The translations under genes were made by a program, and so were the position numbers. The notes under the pieces were generated by a model. The model worked only from the letters and a program-made list of their open reading frames with translations. It did no database searches and had not been told where the DNA came from. Shown piece by piece: positions 1 to 12,229 of a stretch of 64,000 nucleotides of DNA. The stretch's first letter is position 1. Every line of letters starts with the position of its first letter. This DNA is from Agrostemma githago (Eukaryota > Streptophyta > Magnoliopsida > Caryophyllales > Caryophyllaceae), in the NCBI GenBank assembly GCA_958450325.1, contig OY288250.1, forward strand, positions 53,148,898 through 53,212,897. Direction: 5' to 3'.

Positions 1-1010
1 CTGATAAAACCTTCTTTACTAGATACGGTCCAGTCCAATTGGGTCTGAATTTTCCCCTTGGGTCTACTGGTAGCAAAGCCCGGACAGATTTTAGGACTAG
101 ATCCCCTTCTTTGATATTTCTGGGCCTAACTCTTTTGTTGAAAGTCCGTTGTATCCTTTTTTGGTATATCTGGATATTGTTAAGGGCCCGGGATCGCCGT
201 TCGTCCAAAAGAATCAACGAATCGTATCGGGCTTGGACCCAATCTGCTTCAGGCACTTGGGTTTCAAGTAGAATCCTGAGGGATGGTACTTCTAACTCGA
301 CTGGTTGGACTGCTTCCATTCCATATGTTAGATAATATGGAGTTGCTCTGGTTGCGGTACGAATTGATGTCCGGTGCCCCCATAGGGCAAAAGAAATTTT
401 GTCGGGCCAGCCCCGGTAATTCTCAGCCATCTTTTTAAGTATGGTGACAATTGTTTTATTAGCTGCCTCTACCGCTCCATTTGTTTGGGGACGGTAAGGC
501 GAAGATGTATGCCTTTGAATTTTATATTTTTCCAGCAAAGTAGTGGTTTCAGCTTGGAAATGGGTCCCGTGATCACTGATGAACTCGTGCGGGATCCCGT
601 ATCGGCATATAATCTTGTTTTGGATAAATTTAGCCACATGTTTGGCATTCAAAATTCGATATGACTCGGCTTCAACCCATTTGGTAAAATAGTCAATAGC
701 CACTAGAATGAAACAGTGACCCCCCCGTCCCGGAAGGGTTCACCTTCCCGATTATATCAATTCCCCACGTCGAGAATGGCCATGGTGATGTCATAGTATA
801 TAATAGGGATGACGGCATATATGCTGGACGTTGGCGAGAATCTGACAGTTATGACAATGTTTGACATATAACTGGCAGTCGGTTTCCATGCTATTCAAAT
901 AGTACCCGAGCCTTGCGATTTTTCGGGCTAGCATATGAGCGTTCATATGCAAACCGTTCTCGCCATCGTGTACCTCGGCCATGACCCTTTCGGCTCGCGT
1001 TTTGTCAATG
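1..1010 (-). pseudogene. Integrase of the Tat-like element, broken
   Basis: Integrase joins element cDNA to chromosomal DNA. Read on the minus strand, an N-terminal HHCC zinc finger ends near 830 (motif CQLYVKHCHNCQ). The catalytic core follows, with the second acidic residue in ISDHGTHF near 570 and the catalytic Glu in NGAVEAANKT near 470. The C-terminal part, including the conserved YGMEAV and DLVLK-type stretches, continues to the window edge. A C-rich run near 720 shifts the frame between the zinc finger and the core, so no continuous protein can be made. The missing C-terminus lies outside the window. Confidence 0.85.
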
Positions 1011-1269
1011 CATAGGAGTAAAGCCCCCTGTGTCGTCTTTTTGTATAACTGTCCATCGTCCGTGCGGATGAACTGGGTTGCCCACCTTCGTAGGGCTTTC
1101 TTGGCCCGGTTTTCAGATCCCGGAGGATATTCTCCCGACGTTAAGTAGGTCAGAACAGCCTGGTACCAAGGTTCCGGATAAGTTATTAGATAGCGTTGAT
1201 ATATGCCAGCTGGGACCGTCTTTTGACATAAATCGGTATGCTGGTCAGGTGTTCCGGGATATTCAGTAA

Positions 1270-1904
1270 AGATGCCAATTTGGAAAGCGCATCCGCAAAT
1301 TGGTTTTCTTCCCGAGGTAGATAGATGTATTCTACCTTTTGAAATTGCTTTTAAGAACCCTTACTCGCGCTTGGTAAGCTACGAGATTGGCGTTCCAAGT
1401 TTTCCATTTTTGGAGAGCTTGATTTATGACTAAAGACGAGTCACTGTGGACCCGGAGGTTTGTTAATCCTAAATCAGCGACGGCTTGCAATCCGTGAATG
1501 CATGCTTCATATTCGGCTGCGTTGTTAGTCACGTCAAAGTCTAGCTTAATGGATAATGGGGTGTGCTCTCCTTGTGGTGAGATCAGCAAAATCCCGACCC
1601 CAAATCCTCGAAAGTTGGACGCCCCGTCAAAGTATAGATTCCATGTTTCGGTGTCAGTATGGAATATATCTTCATCTGGGAAGGCCCAAGTATTGGTATG
1701 TCCCTCTTCAGATACCGGACTATCGGCAAGGAACTCGGCTACTACCCGGCCTTTGATGGCTTTTAATGGCACGAACTTGAGGTCAAACTCAGCTAGCATT
1801 AAAGTACATCTAGATATCCTGCCATTGAGATTGAGCTTCTCGAACAGATACTTGATTGGATCCATTCTAGATAACACGTGCACTTTGTGGCTAAGCATAT
1901 AGTG
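1270..1904 (-). pseudogene. Additional RNase H domain of the Tat-like element, broken
   Basis: The minus strand encodes a domain with YFDGASN (first catalytic Asp), NNAAEYEA (catalytic Glu) and VHSDSSLV (Asp), the pattern of the second RNase H acquired by Tat/Ogre elements. Its end, with ENQFADALSKLAS, is in another frame because of a frameshift near 1335-1345. A stop codon at about 1902-1904 separates it from the upstream RT reading frame. RNase H would degrade the RNA strand of the replication intermediate. Confidence 0.85.
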
Positions 1905-3138
1905 TCAGAGCTTTTTAGTGGCCCAACCTAGAGCTAGGCACGTCTTTTCAAGCATTGTATATTTACACTCATAGTCTAAGAACTTTAAACTGATGTAGTA
2001 AATTGCCCGTTCTTCCGAATCGACTGTCTGGGCCAGCATAGCCCCCATGGCTGTCTCGGTCGTTGTTAGGTATAACGATAAAGGCAGACCGTGTTGAGGT
2101 GGCATTAATACCGGTGGTGCAGGCAAAATCTCCTTGATTTTATCGAAAGCTGCTTGACATTTGTCGTCCCACAGTACCCGTTCTTCTACCTTCAGTTTCT
2201 TGAAAATGGGCTCACATACCATGGTCAGCTTCGAAATGAAACGGCTGATATACTGGACTTTCCCGAGAAACCCCCTAATCTCCTTTTCGGTTTTAGGCGG
2301 CTGCATCCTGGTAATGGCCTTGATTTTGGCTGGGTTGGCTAACTTGATGCCGCGTTGGCTAACGATATAGCCCAGTAACTTGCCCGATGTTACCCCGAAA
2401 CTGCATTTTTGAGGGTTTAGCCTCATGTTGTACTTGCGTAATCGGGTGAAAAATTTTCTTAGGGCTGAGATGTGCCCGCTTCGATCCTTGGACTTGACGA
2501 TCATGTCATCCACGTAGACCTCCACTTCCTTGTGCATCATGTCATGTAATAAAGTGGTGGCGGTCCGTTGATAAGTGGCACCAGCATTGATAAGCCCAAA
2601 TGGCATAACGGTGTAACAGTAAGTACCCCAAGGTGTAATGAAGGTGGTCTTACTCATGTCTTGTTTCGCCATTTTGATTTGATTGTACCCGACATACCCG
2701 TCCATAAAGAATAGAAGGGCATGATCAGCCGTGTTATCCACCAGTATGTCGATGTGTGGCAACGGGAAATCGTCTTTTGGGCTGGCCTTATTAAGGTCAC
2801 GAAAATCTACACAAACCCGTACTTTGCGTGCCGTCTTTCTTGGGTACTGGCACGATGTTTGCAACCCAGTCTGGATATTAAGACACTTGAATGAAGCCCG
2901 CTTTAAATTGCTTGTCGACTTCTTCTTTGACTTTGAGAGACCATTCGGGCCTCATTCTTCGGAGTTTTTGCTTTACCGGCTTACACCCGTCTTTGATGGG
3001 TATACGGTGTATGGCTATCTCCCGGTCTATTCCCGGCATGTCCTTGTAGGACCATGCGAAGACGTCTTTGAATTCATGGAGGAGATCCGTGAATTGTTGT
3101 TTCTCCTCGGGATCTAAGGATAAACCTAACTTAAGCAT
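1905..3138 (-). pseudogene. Reverse transcriptase of the Tat-like element, broken
   Basis: The minus strand carries a complete gypsy RT fold in two pieces. The upstream piece (3138-2878) has the DMPGIDREIAIHRI approach region; the downstream piece (2864-1905) has VDFRDLNKA, PFGLINAGATYQR and the active site YVDDMIVKS near 2500. The first RNase H/connection region ends with YECKYTMLEK. Stops near 2878 and 1903 break the frame. RT copies the element RNA into DNA. The sequence match to plant Tat/Ogre RT is unambiguous by motif. Confidence 0.9.
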
Positions 3139-3195
3139 CTGAGGCTCTAAAGGGGTTCCTACATTGATGGAATTGGTTTCCTCAATTACCGGATC

Positions 3196-3655
3196 TCAGG
3201 ATTCCCTTTGTTCGAGTTGCTCGACTAGATGCGGAGGTAGTGGTACCTGTTCGTCGGGTTTCTCAATGTCATTGCAAGTAAAATTTTTGAAAATGTTTTG
3301 AAAATAAGACAAGTCGTAAGCAGAACGATTATCGTTATTATTGATAGTGAATTTTGAAAATAGCTCAAAGAGAGCAGTCATCTGATCGTTGGTCAGAGGC
3401 GAGATGGGGAGTGCTCTCGGAACAGACTTCGAGACTCCCATAGGTGTGACTAAAGGAAGGGGGGTTACAGACTCGATTCTAGTACTGGACCCTCTAGACT
3501 TGGACTCTGACTCTGACTCAGACTCGGACTCAGCGTCCCACATGTCCCCTTCACCAGTAGTGAGCTTGTAGACTCGACCCTCGCTGTCGGTCCACTTGAT
3601 CGTCTTCCTCCAAGCCCTTTTTCCTGTATTAGCATCGACTTCATACTCCTAGATT
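3196..3655 (-). pseudogene. Pre-RT region with Ser-Glu repeat (Tat-like element)
   Basis: A minus-strand reading frame has a short Ser-Glu dipeptide repeat (AESESESESES, near 3490-3535). It is followed by a hydrophilic segment ending with PLPPHLVEQLEQ. The same kind of acidic Ser-Glu coding repeat is seen at 54340-54400 in the Ogre-like element of this window, so it is probably a lineage feature. No enzymatic domain is recognised. The alignment ends at about 3655, where the flanking copia-like sequence starts. Confidence 0.55.
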
Positions 3656-3744
3656 GATAAGTACTCCGGGAAGGAGCTCATATTATAAATTATCAGCACA
3701 TGACATTGGTTGATCGAATGAGTTCCTGAAGGACTCGTGATTAA

Positions 3745-3799
<55 letters not shown>

Positions 3800-4497
3800 C
3801 CTCTACACGTAAGTGTATCTATGAGAGCATTCAACATGCATGTGATATGGTGTGAATGCACGGTTCATTGTCTCAGGAAGTTTGAGCGTATGAAAGATCA
3901 TACATGATAGAATTTCTTCTCATGTGAAAATACTTTATGGTCCAGAAGCGCCATAATAGTTGGAAAATAATGTAGTGGAATGCTACAATGAGTATGTTAA
4001 TCCGTACAATGACAAGAAATAAATTACTCGGATTATTTAAGATCGATGAGTATTATTTAAGATAAATCGGATTGATTGATAATTCTCCTGAAGATCGATA
4101 ATCAGTTGAGAAATAATGTTAGCTACACTCTTTTTCCCTTCGACTAGGTTTTTTGTCCCAATGGGTTTTTCCTAGCAAGGTTTTAACGAGGTAGCGCTAT
4201 AGACGTGTTAATACGCTATAGTTATGATCATCATAATTTTGAGATGACGAGATACATATTTGGTAATGCATTGAAGAGTCATGATTGACGATGTTCGAAG
4301 AAATGTGATTATCACGGATTCCTATTGATTGAAGATACCAAGTTTGTTGGTTACGAACTTACGACAAATCTATTTCAACGCCTTACAGTTACATGAAGAC
4401 GTGAAGTATTCAAGAAATATTAAGTTATGTAATCATCAGGGGGAGTAAGCACGTGTTGTACTCTTTTTCCTAAGCCAGGGTTTTGTCCCATTAGGTT
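3656..4497 (+). mobile_element. Copia-type element, 3' internal region, left part
   Basis: No reading frame is recognisable. The segment contains two copies (4129-4195 and from 4460) of a conserved block with 'ctctttttcc', 'gttttgtccc' and 'aaggttttaacgaggc', which typically precedes the PPT of plant copia elements. The second copy is cut by the solo LTR at 4498 and resumes at 6622. The 5' part of the element, including gag-pol, is missing; the left neighbour at 3655 is an unrelated gypsy fragment. Confidence 0.6.
3746..3796. repeat. (TA)n microsatellite
   Basis: About 25 uninterrupted TA dinucleotides lie inside the copia remnant. Confidence 0.95.
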
Positions 4498-6621
4498 TGT
4501 AACAACGCTAAATTTTTCGCGACCAAAATAAAAGAATAAAATAGGAAAATTTAAAGTCGTTACTCCGCATTTAGCTCACAAGGCCAAATGCAAGGCAAAA
4601 ATATTATAAGAATTTTAAAGAAATATAAATCCGACAAAATAATTAAATGAAAACGTTGCAGCGGAAGACTTAAGTCCCACAAAATCCAAAACGGTTTAAA
4701 ACAACTTCAACCCAAAATTCAACATAAACATAAATAGTTTGGAGGTAAATGTTAAATAATAAAATCCTTTCTCGCTCAGCATCCTGAACCAAATGCACCC
4801 ATGCAGCATATTAAGTGTACCTATCAACTATACCCAAAACACAAAGAGGTACAGGTTTCAGCGGGGGAACGACCCAAGACAAAAGGACGTCAGCAAAGCT
4901 GAGTAAAAGTATAATATAATGAAAACGTACACAATAATTATAATTTGTAGTAAACTGAAATCAGAGTTAATTGTCACCATCTCAAAACCAAACCACAATA
5001 CTTTAAAAACATTGTAGTCGAAATCAAAACAACTAAAATATATTTTTCACCACCTGTGTGCTAAGGTCCTACCCTTGCACGGTCTAGAGGTATCACATGT
5101 GCTTAGTTCGACTTATATAGTGCGCACCTCTCGCATTTGGACAGTCAGTAGGATGATGCTGCCAAAGGAGAAAGTCTAACTACCTAGCAAGTAGGGGCCG
5201 GTTACCCCACCCAAATACAACTCGGGCCAAGAGTTCAGTTTCGGGACGAAGTCCCAGGAACGTCGTAAACGCACCTTAAACCAACTAGACCAACAGAGCT
5301 CCCAGAGTCTGTTATAACCTCCAAAATTTTTATCAAAACAATACCAATGTGTGACTCGTGTCACAAGTTCAATATCCAAAATATCACGAGTATCATAAAA
5401 ATTCACCATTGACAAAATAATTTACAAAACCGCTTTAGAAAATATAATTTAAACCGAACATGCTCTTTACTTAAATGTGAAAAGGGTAAAACGTCCTTAC
5501 CTCTCAAGACGGTCAATCCAAGCTAATATTAATCCAAAAATTTCTTCTCCTCGAACCCACAAGCTATAATCAATATAATTTATTCATTAATCTAGTTGGT
5601 ATTAAAATAGGTCTAGCCTATGTAGTACCTATATCTTATGGTACCGGAGTCACTCAACCTTGAGACAAGAAAACTCGAACCAAACACAAAGTATCTATTC
5701 GACTTAATAATATGTACCCGATCAAAGACACAGCCAACTCATATTTAAAATAATACTCCACGGTACCCCTACTAAGACAATAATAAGTCGCACACTTTCA
5801 TGCTTAATATAATACTCCTGCAAACTAAAATCACACCACACTTGCACCCTTTCTTTTTCTTTTCCAGAAACCCAAATCAAGGGAAATCTACGCAAGCATC
5901 ACTTGACGTTCCAACCTCATAAACATCTGACTCACTCATAGTCCACAAAAATGACGATCAGATTCAAGTCTAAATCAACCCAAATGCTAATTACTTACAT
6001 AATTCGATAAAACGGTTTTTAACACAGAAAATAAAAGGAAAGGGGGTCGAAATTCAAAATATATGAACCTACTTCATATTTGACCCACTAATTACAAACA
6101 AAAAGGGAAATTGGTTAAGAAAACTTACAATTTAAATGAAGGATGTAAAACGTGTTATTGTAACCAAGAATCGAGAGCGATTTTTACGACGGCGATTGAA
6201 TGATCCAAAACCGGTGCAACAACAGAGGAAGAAAGGGGACTGAGGCAGAGAAAAGAGAGAAAGCAGAGGGAGGAAGAGTAGAGGCAGAGGAGGAGATTAA
6301 AGAAACATAATGAATGAATGAATGGTGGGTAGTATGTCTGCCGCAGAAACATAGAAACAAGGAAACAAGGAGTTTATTAGGTTTTTATTTTTTTTTTTTT
6401 TTCTTTCCTTATCATGTTTAACTCGAAATCGAATCCGATACAAAGTCGGTTTATAAAATAACGTTACACTTTAAGAAAATCAAAATCGATTATAAGACGA
6501 CCCAAAATACTTTAATTTTTATAACGATATTAAAAATATTTTTCCAACTTAAAAATCCGATTTAAATAAAAGTAGAAATGTCAAGCTTTATAATTGACTC
6601 GGAAAATAACGTGGTGTTACA
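4498..6621 (-). mobile_element. Solo gypsy-type LTR, 2.1 kb
   Basis: The segment begins TGTAACA and ends TGTTACA, a perfect 7-bp inverted terminus with TG...CA ends. It is flanked by near-identical 5-bp target duplications (aggtt at 4493-4497, gggtt at 6622-6626), and it interrupts a copia block that reads continuously when it is removed. No PBS, PPT or coding region is present, so it is a solo LTR left by LTR-LTR recombination. Orientation is inferred as minus because that strand starts TGTAACACC, like chromovirus LTRs, and has a GGTAAGGACG block similar to one in the Tekay LTR of this window. It includes a T-rich run near 6390. Confidence 0.8.
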
Positions 6622-6779
6622 GGGTTTTCCATGGAAAGATTTTAACGAGGCAACCTGTTATGCGTGTTTGAAGATCTATGTACTCTTTTTCCTTTACTAG
6701 TTTTTTTTTCCCACCGGGTTTTTTTAGTCAAGGTTTTAACGAGGCATGTTCTTCAGTGATGTACATCCAAGGGGGAGTG
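6622..6779 (+). mobile_element. Copia-type element, 3' internal region, right part with PPT
   Basis: This completes the second and contains a third copy (6692-6748) of the 'ctctttttcc...aaggttttaacgaggc' block. It ends in a purine-rich PPT, aagggggag (6771-6779), directly abutting the LTR. The PPT primes plus-strand DNA synthesis, so its position fixes the plus orientation of this element. Confidence 0.75.
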
Positions 6780-6939
6780 TTATGAAATAATATGTGGATG
6801 TCCATCGGGCCTTATAGCCCATTACGATGTAACCCTAGGATGTAGCATGTAATATATATACCCCTTGATGGAATGAATAAACTACCTCTCTGATTTCTCT
6901 CATTCCTTTATCTCTCTAGTCTCTCTTACTTTCACAACA
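6780..6939 (+). mobile_element. 160-bp copia 3' LTR
   Basis: It starts TGTTATGAAA immediately after the PPT and ends TTTCACAACA. It contains a TATA-like stretch (taatatatata near 6850) and a CT-rich end. The same LTR occurs at 10377-10538 in the opposite orientation. LTRs this short are typical of several small-LTR copia groups. Confidence 0.85.
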
Positions 6940-9900
6940 TTCAATTTCATTACTCTTTACGAGTACCAACTGCACATGCTTGCCATTTTCTTATAACAAA
7001 TGAACCGATTATAACCCTCACACTATATCGTGTGTGATTATTAAAAATTTGGCAAGAATATCAATCTTCAATACATCTACTATCCATGACTGATCTATAG
7101 CTCGCTACACCACAATGAGGGTGAATCTGTCTATAGTGAAATCATAAATTTCAATGTATAACATATTTAATGAGATAAGTAATCAAGCTGATATATCATC
7201 ATATAAATCATCATAACACAATGATCAAATCATTATTTATATTTCATAAACCTCTAATTGATGTATTTTATATTCAAAACAAGTCTCTGAACTTCTGATA
7301 GATCAACATTACTTGTTTGTTTTTACCAACTTATCCTTATCAATCTCCCCCTAAGGTGGTAAAAACTATCATTACTTGATAGATTTAAAAGGCAATATCC
7401 ACCTTAAAAATTATCTAATATTTCATAAACTTTATCAAATGATTCTCTTCAATAGAATAATATATTTGGGAGCTCAACTTAATGCAGTTGGTTTTCCACG
7501 TGCTGAATTAAAATTGCCCATTTGGGAGATCACCATGTTCACACGATATTTATGTTGTAAACTTTGATTACATGAACTACTTGTAAAATTCTCGGTGACT
7601 ATAGGTCACATAATTAAAATCTTAAAGGTCAATCGGATATGGACATTCATCTTCATTATCCAACTACGAGTAGTATTTAGATCTTCAATATTTCACATAC
7701 TCAATCTCAGTGTATTGTCTTGCCTTAAATATAATTTTAATGGTACACTAGAGAGTTTGATCAGCACGCCATTAAATTATTTCAAGATAAACGTCGGGTT
7801 TATCGAAACGGGTGTAAGAAAAACCCGGATGGCCTCAATTTGTCACATTTTTAATATTATTTGTGTCAATTTTACTAGTTGACCGATTCTCATCCTGCTA
7901 AACTTCTGTTTAGCTACATTCAATCATATGTGCACACTAATTTTATTTAGTCATATGACCATAGCAAATGATAGTGAGATGACACAAATGGTGTCTAATA
8001 CAATAGGCAAGTCAATATTCCTTTCCGGAATATGACTGTATACTCCGTATATATTACTCTTAGAGTAATTAAATTCCATCTTATAATAATAATTGTGAAT
8101 TGATCATTAATCACCTTATCATTTATTTCACCATATAAATACATGGTCGCATTATCACGTTGCCTTCCCAAGATATTGTGATCATTACTATACCGTTTAT
8201 GGTAAAAATATTTGAGTTTTTAAATAAACACATAATTAAAATATTCACCTCCTTACACTTATTCAGTGTCAGTGACAAAATTTTCATCACTTAATTAATC
8301 TTTTATTCGATGTCATATTCGTTTCACGAAATAATGGTCGTTAATCGAATATTTTGTTCATGTCATATCCATTACCAGGAGAAATGACTATTAATCACCT
8401 ATACGAGATTCACGATTTTAATATCGCATTAATTTGTTCGACCATGACATGCGGATACGCGACATCACACATAATTCCTTTGAGCAATTTTCAAAATAAT
8501 GTGTCTTTACGACTACATAATTTGTATGAAAATAAAATATACGAGTATTACATCCTGAAAATATGATAATACCATTCGCTTCAGGAAATGGTTTATATTA
8601 TTATGATATGAATATCAACTGTTAAGAGTATCTCATACTTTGCAAACATCCGTAAACAAACATCAAGTTTATTCTTAATTTTTGATACTCAAAATAATAT
8701 TTGCTACATGCAAAGCAAAAATTTGTAAAACGCCGTGAACTTTACGTTACGGTTTCAATATTGGTCAACACTATGAATTTCTCGTCATAGGTTCAGTTTA
8801 TATTAGCACTATGAATTCCGGGTCATAGTGTGCATGTCAAAATTCCAACTCGTACATAATTTTTATTCCTCTCATATCGAAGTTCGAGTATATGAGATAT
8901 TTACTTTCATTAATTAACAAATTTGGCTCAATTAAGGCCACATCATAAGGCTCAATTAAGGTCGCAATATTAGGCTTAACACTGTCATGATCTCGACCTG
9001 CTGTTCGGGCACGGTCTTATCAGATGTCACATTCATTTCATGGAAAGGATTCAACCAATTGAAAGAGATTCTTCGTCTTTCAATATTAATTATACTATTC
9101 TTTCCAACTTTGGGTGAACATGGAATTAATCCAGAGAATTTCTCATAACCTCTCTTCACGATATGTTGTCTTCAGGACAATAATAAGTGGTATTAAACAT
9201 AGTACAATGTCATGTACTTTCTCCCCACATAATTTGAAATTGATATGAAAAATGTACAATTTCATGTACGTTCCTCACACGGAGTATAAATTTTATCAAC
9301 TTCAACTTTAAAGTGATACTTATCTCGGTATAATTTCATGTACGTACTCACACGGAGTATATTTTTCACGATACGATGCCTTTGAGGCTATTTTATTTCC
9401 GTGATATCGTATTTTCTGGAACAACTTTATTAGCATATTTATCAACCAAAATAATCGCGTATACTTCAGGTATACAATCTTTTATGAAACTTGTATCCAA
9501 AATATTTGTCACCATAGAGGATAACATTATTTTCACTGCTCATAATTAAAAATTAAATAGTTTTGGAACTTCATGTCCAAAATTATATGAGCATTCATCA
9601 TATGGATATTAACATTGAAATTGATCCATAGATATATGCAGCCTACGTGACTGACTGAATTAATTAAAACACCTTTTATAAAAAGGTTGAATGATAGAAA
9701 ATATCGTATCCTCATATGAATTCCTCGTATATTGGATTATGGCCTCCAAAATAGATACACTCATATACACGGTCTATAAAACCGATTACATCTTCTAATT
9801 ATAACATTGGCCTCTTGCCATATTTTCCTCTCTATAACATCATCGAGATCATTATTCTTCCTAATTCTTGATAAAAATAAATAAATCAGGTCAATAAATT

Positions 9901-10376
9901 CAAAGTTTTTGGAAGACCCGAAAATAAATAAATACTCGTAAATAAATTATTTAGGAGGTAGGCCAAAAATTAAAAACTAAAAAAAATAGAAAGATAAACT
10001 TCCTGTGAATTTGAGTGATATTATACTACGATTACGAGATTACAAGTAACAAAATTTGGATAGAGATTAGTAATGATATGCATAATATGAGTAAGTCGGC
10101 TATCATCTGAGAAGGACGCATACAAATCAAACAAAAAACAATTTGACACTAGAGAAAAAAAAATGACGCGTATTTAAAAACAAAAATCACAAAATTTGAT
10201 GCAAGTTGGTCAAGACGCAAGATAAAGAAATTGTTGATGAAATTAATCGAAGGATGCAAACTATCAACGATTATCATGAAAGTTGCACAATCATACATTG
10301 AACATAAAACTGACGAATCATAATCGGTAATCACAACTTATAATAAAATTAGGGTTAGAGACTCGTGCTGATAACG
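6940..10376. other. AT-rich non-coding block between inverted copia LTRs
   Basis: No reading frame over about 95 codons and no recognised protein motif appear on either strand. The block contains many short imperfect palindromes, for example around 8571-8590, 8811-8835, 9240-9260, 9330-9345 and 9367-9410. A reversed PPT-like string (ctccccctaagg at 7345-7356) suggests that part of it is the 3' end of another minus-strand copia element. The right end directly follows the PBS of the LTR at 10377, so at least that portion is 5' leader of a minus-strand element. The origin of most of the block is unresolved. Confidence 0.5.
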
Positions 10377-10538
10377 TGTTGTGAAAGTAAGAGAGACTAG
10401 AGAGATAAAGGAATGAGAAAAATCAGAGAGGTAGTTTATTCATTTCATCAAGGGGTATATATAGTACATGCTACATCCTAGGGTTACATCGTAATGGGTT
10501 ATAAGGCCCGATGGACATCCACATATTATTTCATAACA
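10377..10538 (-). mobile_element. 160-bp copia 5' LTR, inverted copy
   Basis: On the plus strand it runs TGTTGTGAAAG to TTTCATAACA, the reverse complement of the LTR at 6780-6939 with a few differences. On the minus strand the LTR is followed by CGTTATCAGCACGAGTC (10357-10374), a PBS-like sequence matching the start used by many plant copia elements. It is therefore the 5' LTR of a minus-strand element whose remaining parts are not clearly present to the left. Confidence 0.8.
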
Positions 10539-12224
10539 CTTAAAAAAAAATGTAGCAAAAAATTGTAGTTTAAATGAAGATTTTGTAGCAATATAATTCA
10601 TAGACTTGAAAATTTGTTGGGTGTAATTTTAAAAAAAAAAACATCAAAAGAGACTTAATTTTTTTTTTAGAATGAAGTATTTTAGACGGAAGTAATGGTT
10701 ACTTTATCTAAAAATTATGTAATTATTTAAAAAATTTAAAATACCTACTCCATTTTATATTTTAGAAGAGAGTATAATATTTCAGTAACCATCTTTTTTA
10801 TATAAATGCAAGGTCCAAAAACAACTAGGTGGCACCCTCCTTCACTCCCCATTTGAGAATAGGATTGTTTTTTTCTACTTCTTCTTTACTGTCCTTATAT
10901 CACAACAAATCAATTCAAATCTATTTCACATATTTAATGCATCTCAAAAAAAAAGTTCAACACCAAATTAATACTTTTATTGCATCAAGGCTTTGTAAAT
11001 CTATACAAATCAATTCAAATCTGTTTCACATATTTAATACATCTCGGAAAAAAAGTTCAACACCAAATTAATACTTTTATAGCATCAAGGCTTCGTAAAT
11101 AACATGACATCTCTTCGATTCTATTCCTTGCTTTTTCCAGTGATACTTTGCATTTCCTTGGTTCTTCATTAAATTGACTTGATTGCTTAAATTGCATTTC
11201 TGAACCATGATCAATTTCCATTTAAATTCTGCTACATTCTTCACCATCTTTGCAAATTGTTATATATCATCATTCGAGGTGACATTTACTTTAGTCATAC
11301 TTCAAGAGACAACAATTCAATCACCCTGTTTGAATGACAGATTCATATACTCAGCCCATATTATGAGCTACATCAACGTTCTTTTCAAGGGAGACAACTT
11401 CTGTTTGATGACTTCAATCGAACTCACCAAAGGCATCTCTTGACTACGCCACTCACAAAATTCTTCCTCATTTCAGTTTATCTAGTGCACTTACCATCTC
11501 CATTTCATAATTTCCAGGGATATATATGAGCATGTTATTGTGTGGTGCGTGAAGATGGAGGACCAAGAAGCATTTGAGAATGATTTCTGGCAGTTGAAAC
11601 ATTATTATACTGATCCACGGTAATCTCAAAATTATCTCAAACACACATAAATCAACTTATCAAAAATGATATTGAAATATATCAACGTTTGTTGCAGATA
11701 AGGAAGACAACTATGGAAAAAAGAACCAAGAGGAGGAGGTTTGAAAAAACCTCATTTACTAAGTCATAGTATTGTACACTTTTCCCGGAGTAATTTGCTA
11801 CATTCTTACCTCATTTAAACCGTCAAAAAAATTCACCATTGAATCTCATTCTCTCTCTTTTGAACGTCATTGAACTTCTTAGTGTTGGTGTGCTTGCTGC
11901 ACTTTATTCATTGACTCGAAAGGACAAGGAAACTTTAGAGACAGTGACTGAATCTGTAAGCCATCATCAATCTGCTATTATTGTTTATACATACATATCT
12001 TCAATCTTTCTCAATAGTTACCACTTAATTTCTCTCACAAAAAAAATAAATAATAGATGACTAATGAAAACCAAGGGGGAGTATAGTATTTATTTTGTAA
12101 CTAACTTAATCTATTTACAGAAATAATGTGGAGTACCTTTTAGTAAAATTATTTACAATTATCACCTTTTCAGATGAGGGATTACGATTTTATGAGAGTT
12201 ATTTTCGTATTATCGTCTACGGTG
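10539..12224. other. AT-rich sequence, no gene recognised
   Basis: It contains A- and T-rich tracts, the 100-bp tandem duplication listed separately and a few short open stretches. A plus-strand stretch near 11544-11620 (reading MEDQEAFENDFWQLKHYY) and another at 11839-12060 look protein-like, but I do not recognise a family. They may be decayed exons. Confidence 0.5.
10901..11100. repeat. 100-bp tandem duplication
   Basis: Two direct copies with a period of exactly 100 bp share 'caaatcaattcaaatct', 'ttcacatatttaat' and 'gttcaacaccaaattaat' in the same order, with few differences. Confidence 0.9.
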
Positions 12225-12229
12225 TTAAC

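Larger units (their letters stand above)
1..3655 (-). mobile_element. Ty3/gypsy Tat/Ogre-lineage retrotransposon fragment (pol region)
   Basis: On the minus strand this segment reads, in order, a Ser/Glu-rich pre-RT region, reverse transcriptase, an RNase H of the second (archaeal-like) type and integrase, the pol order of plant gypsy elements. The extra RNase H with the DGAS motif is a hallmark of the Tat/Ogre/Retand branch. The integrase runs off the left edge of the window. Upstream (right) the element stops abruptly near 3655, where unrelated copia-type sequence begins, so no LTR, PBS or gag is seen. Several stops and frameshifts show it is inactive. Lineage assignment is by motif recognition and is fairly secure. 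Confidence 0.85.

Noticed and set aside
11544..12060. Protein-like short stretches (MEDQEAFENDFW and a later frame)
   Set aside because: I could not identify a family or continuous exon structure, so no gene is claimed.
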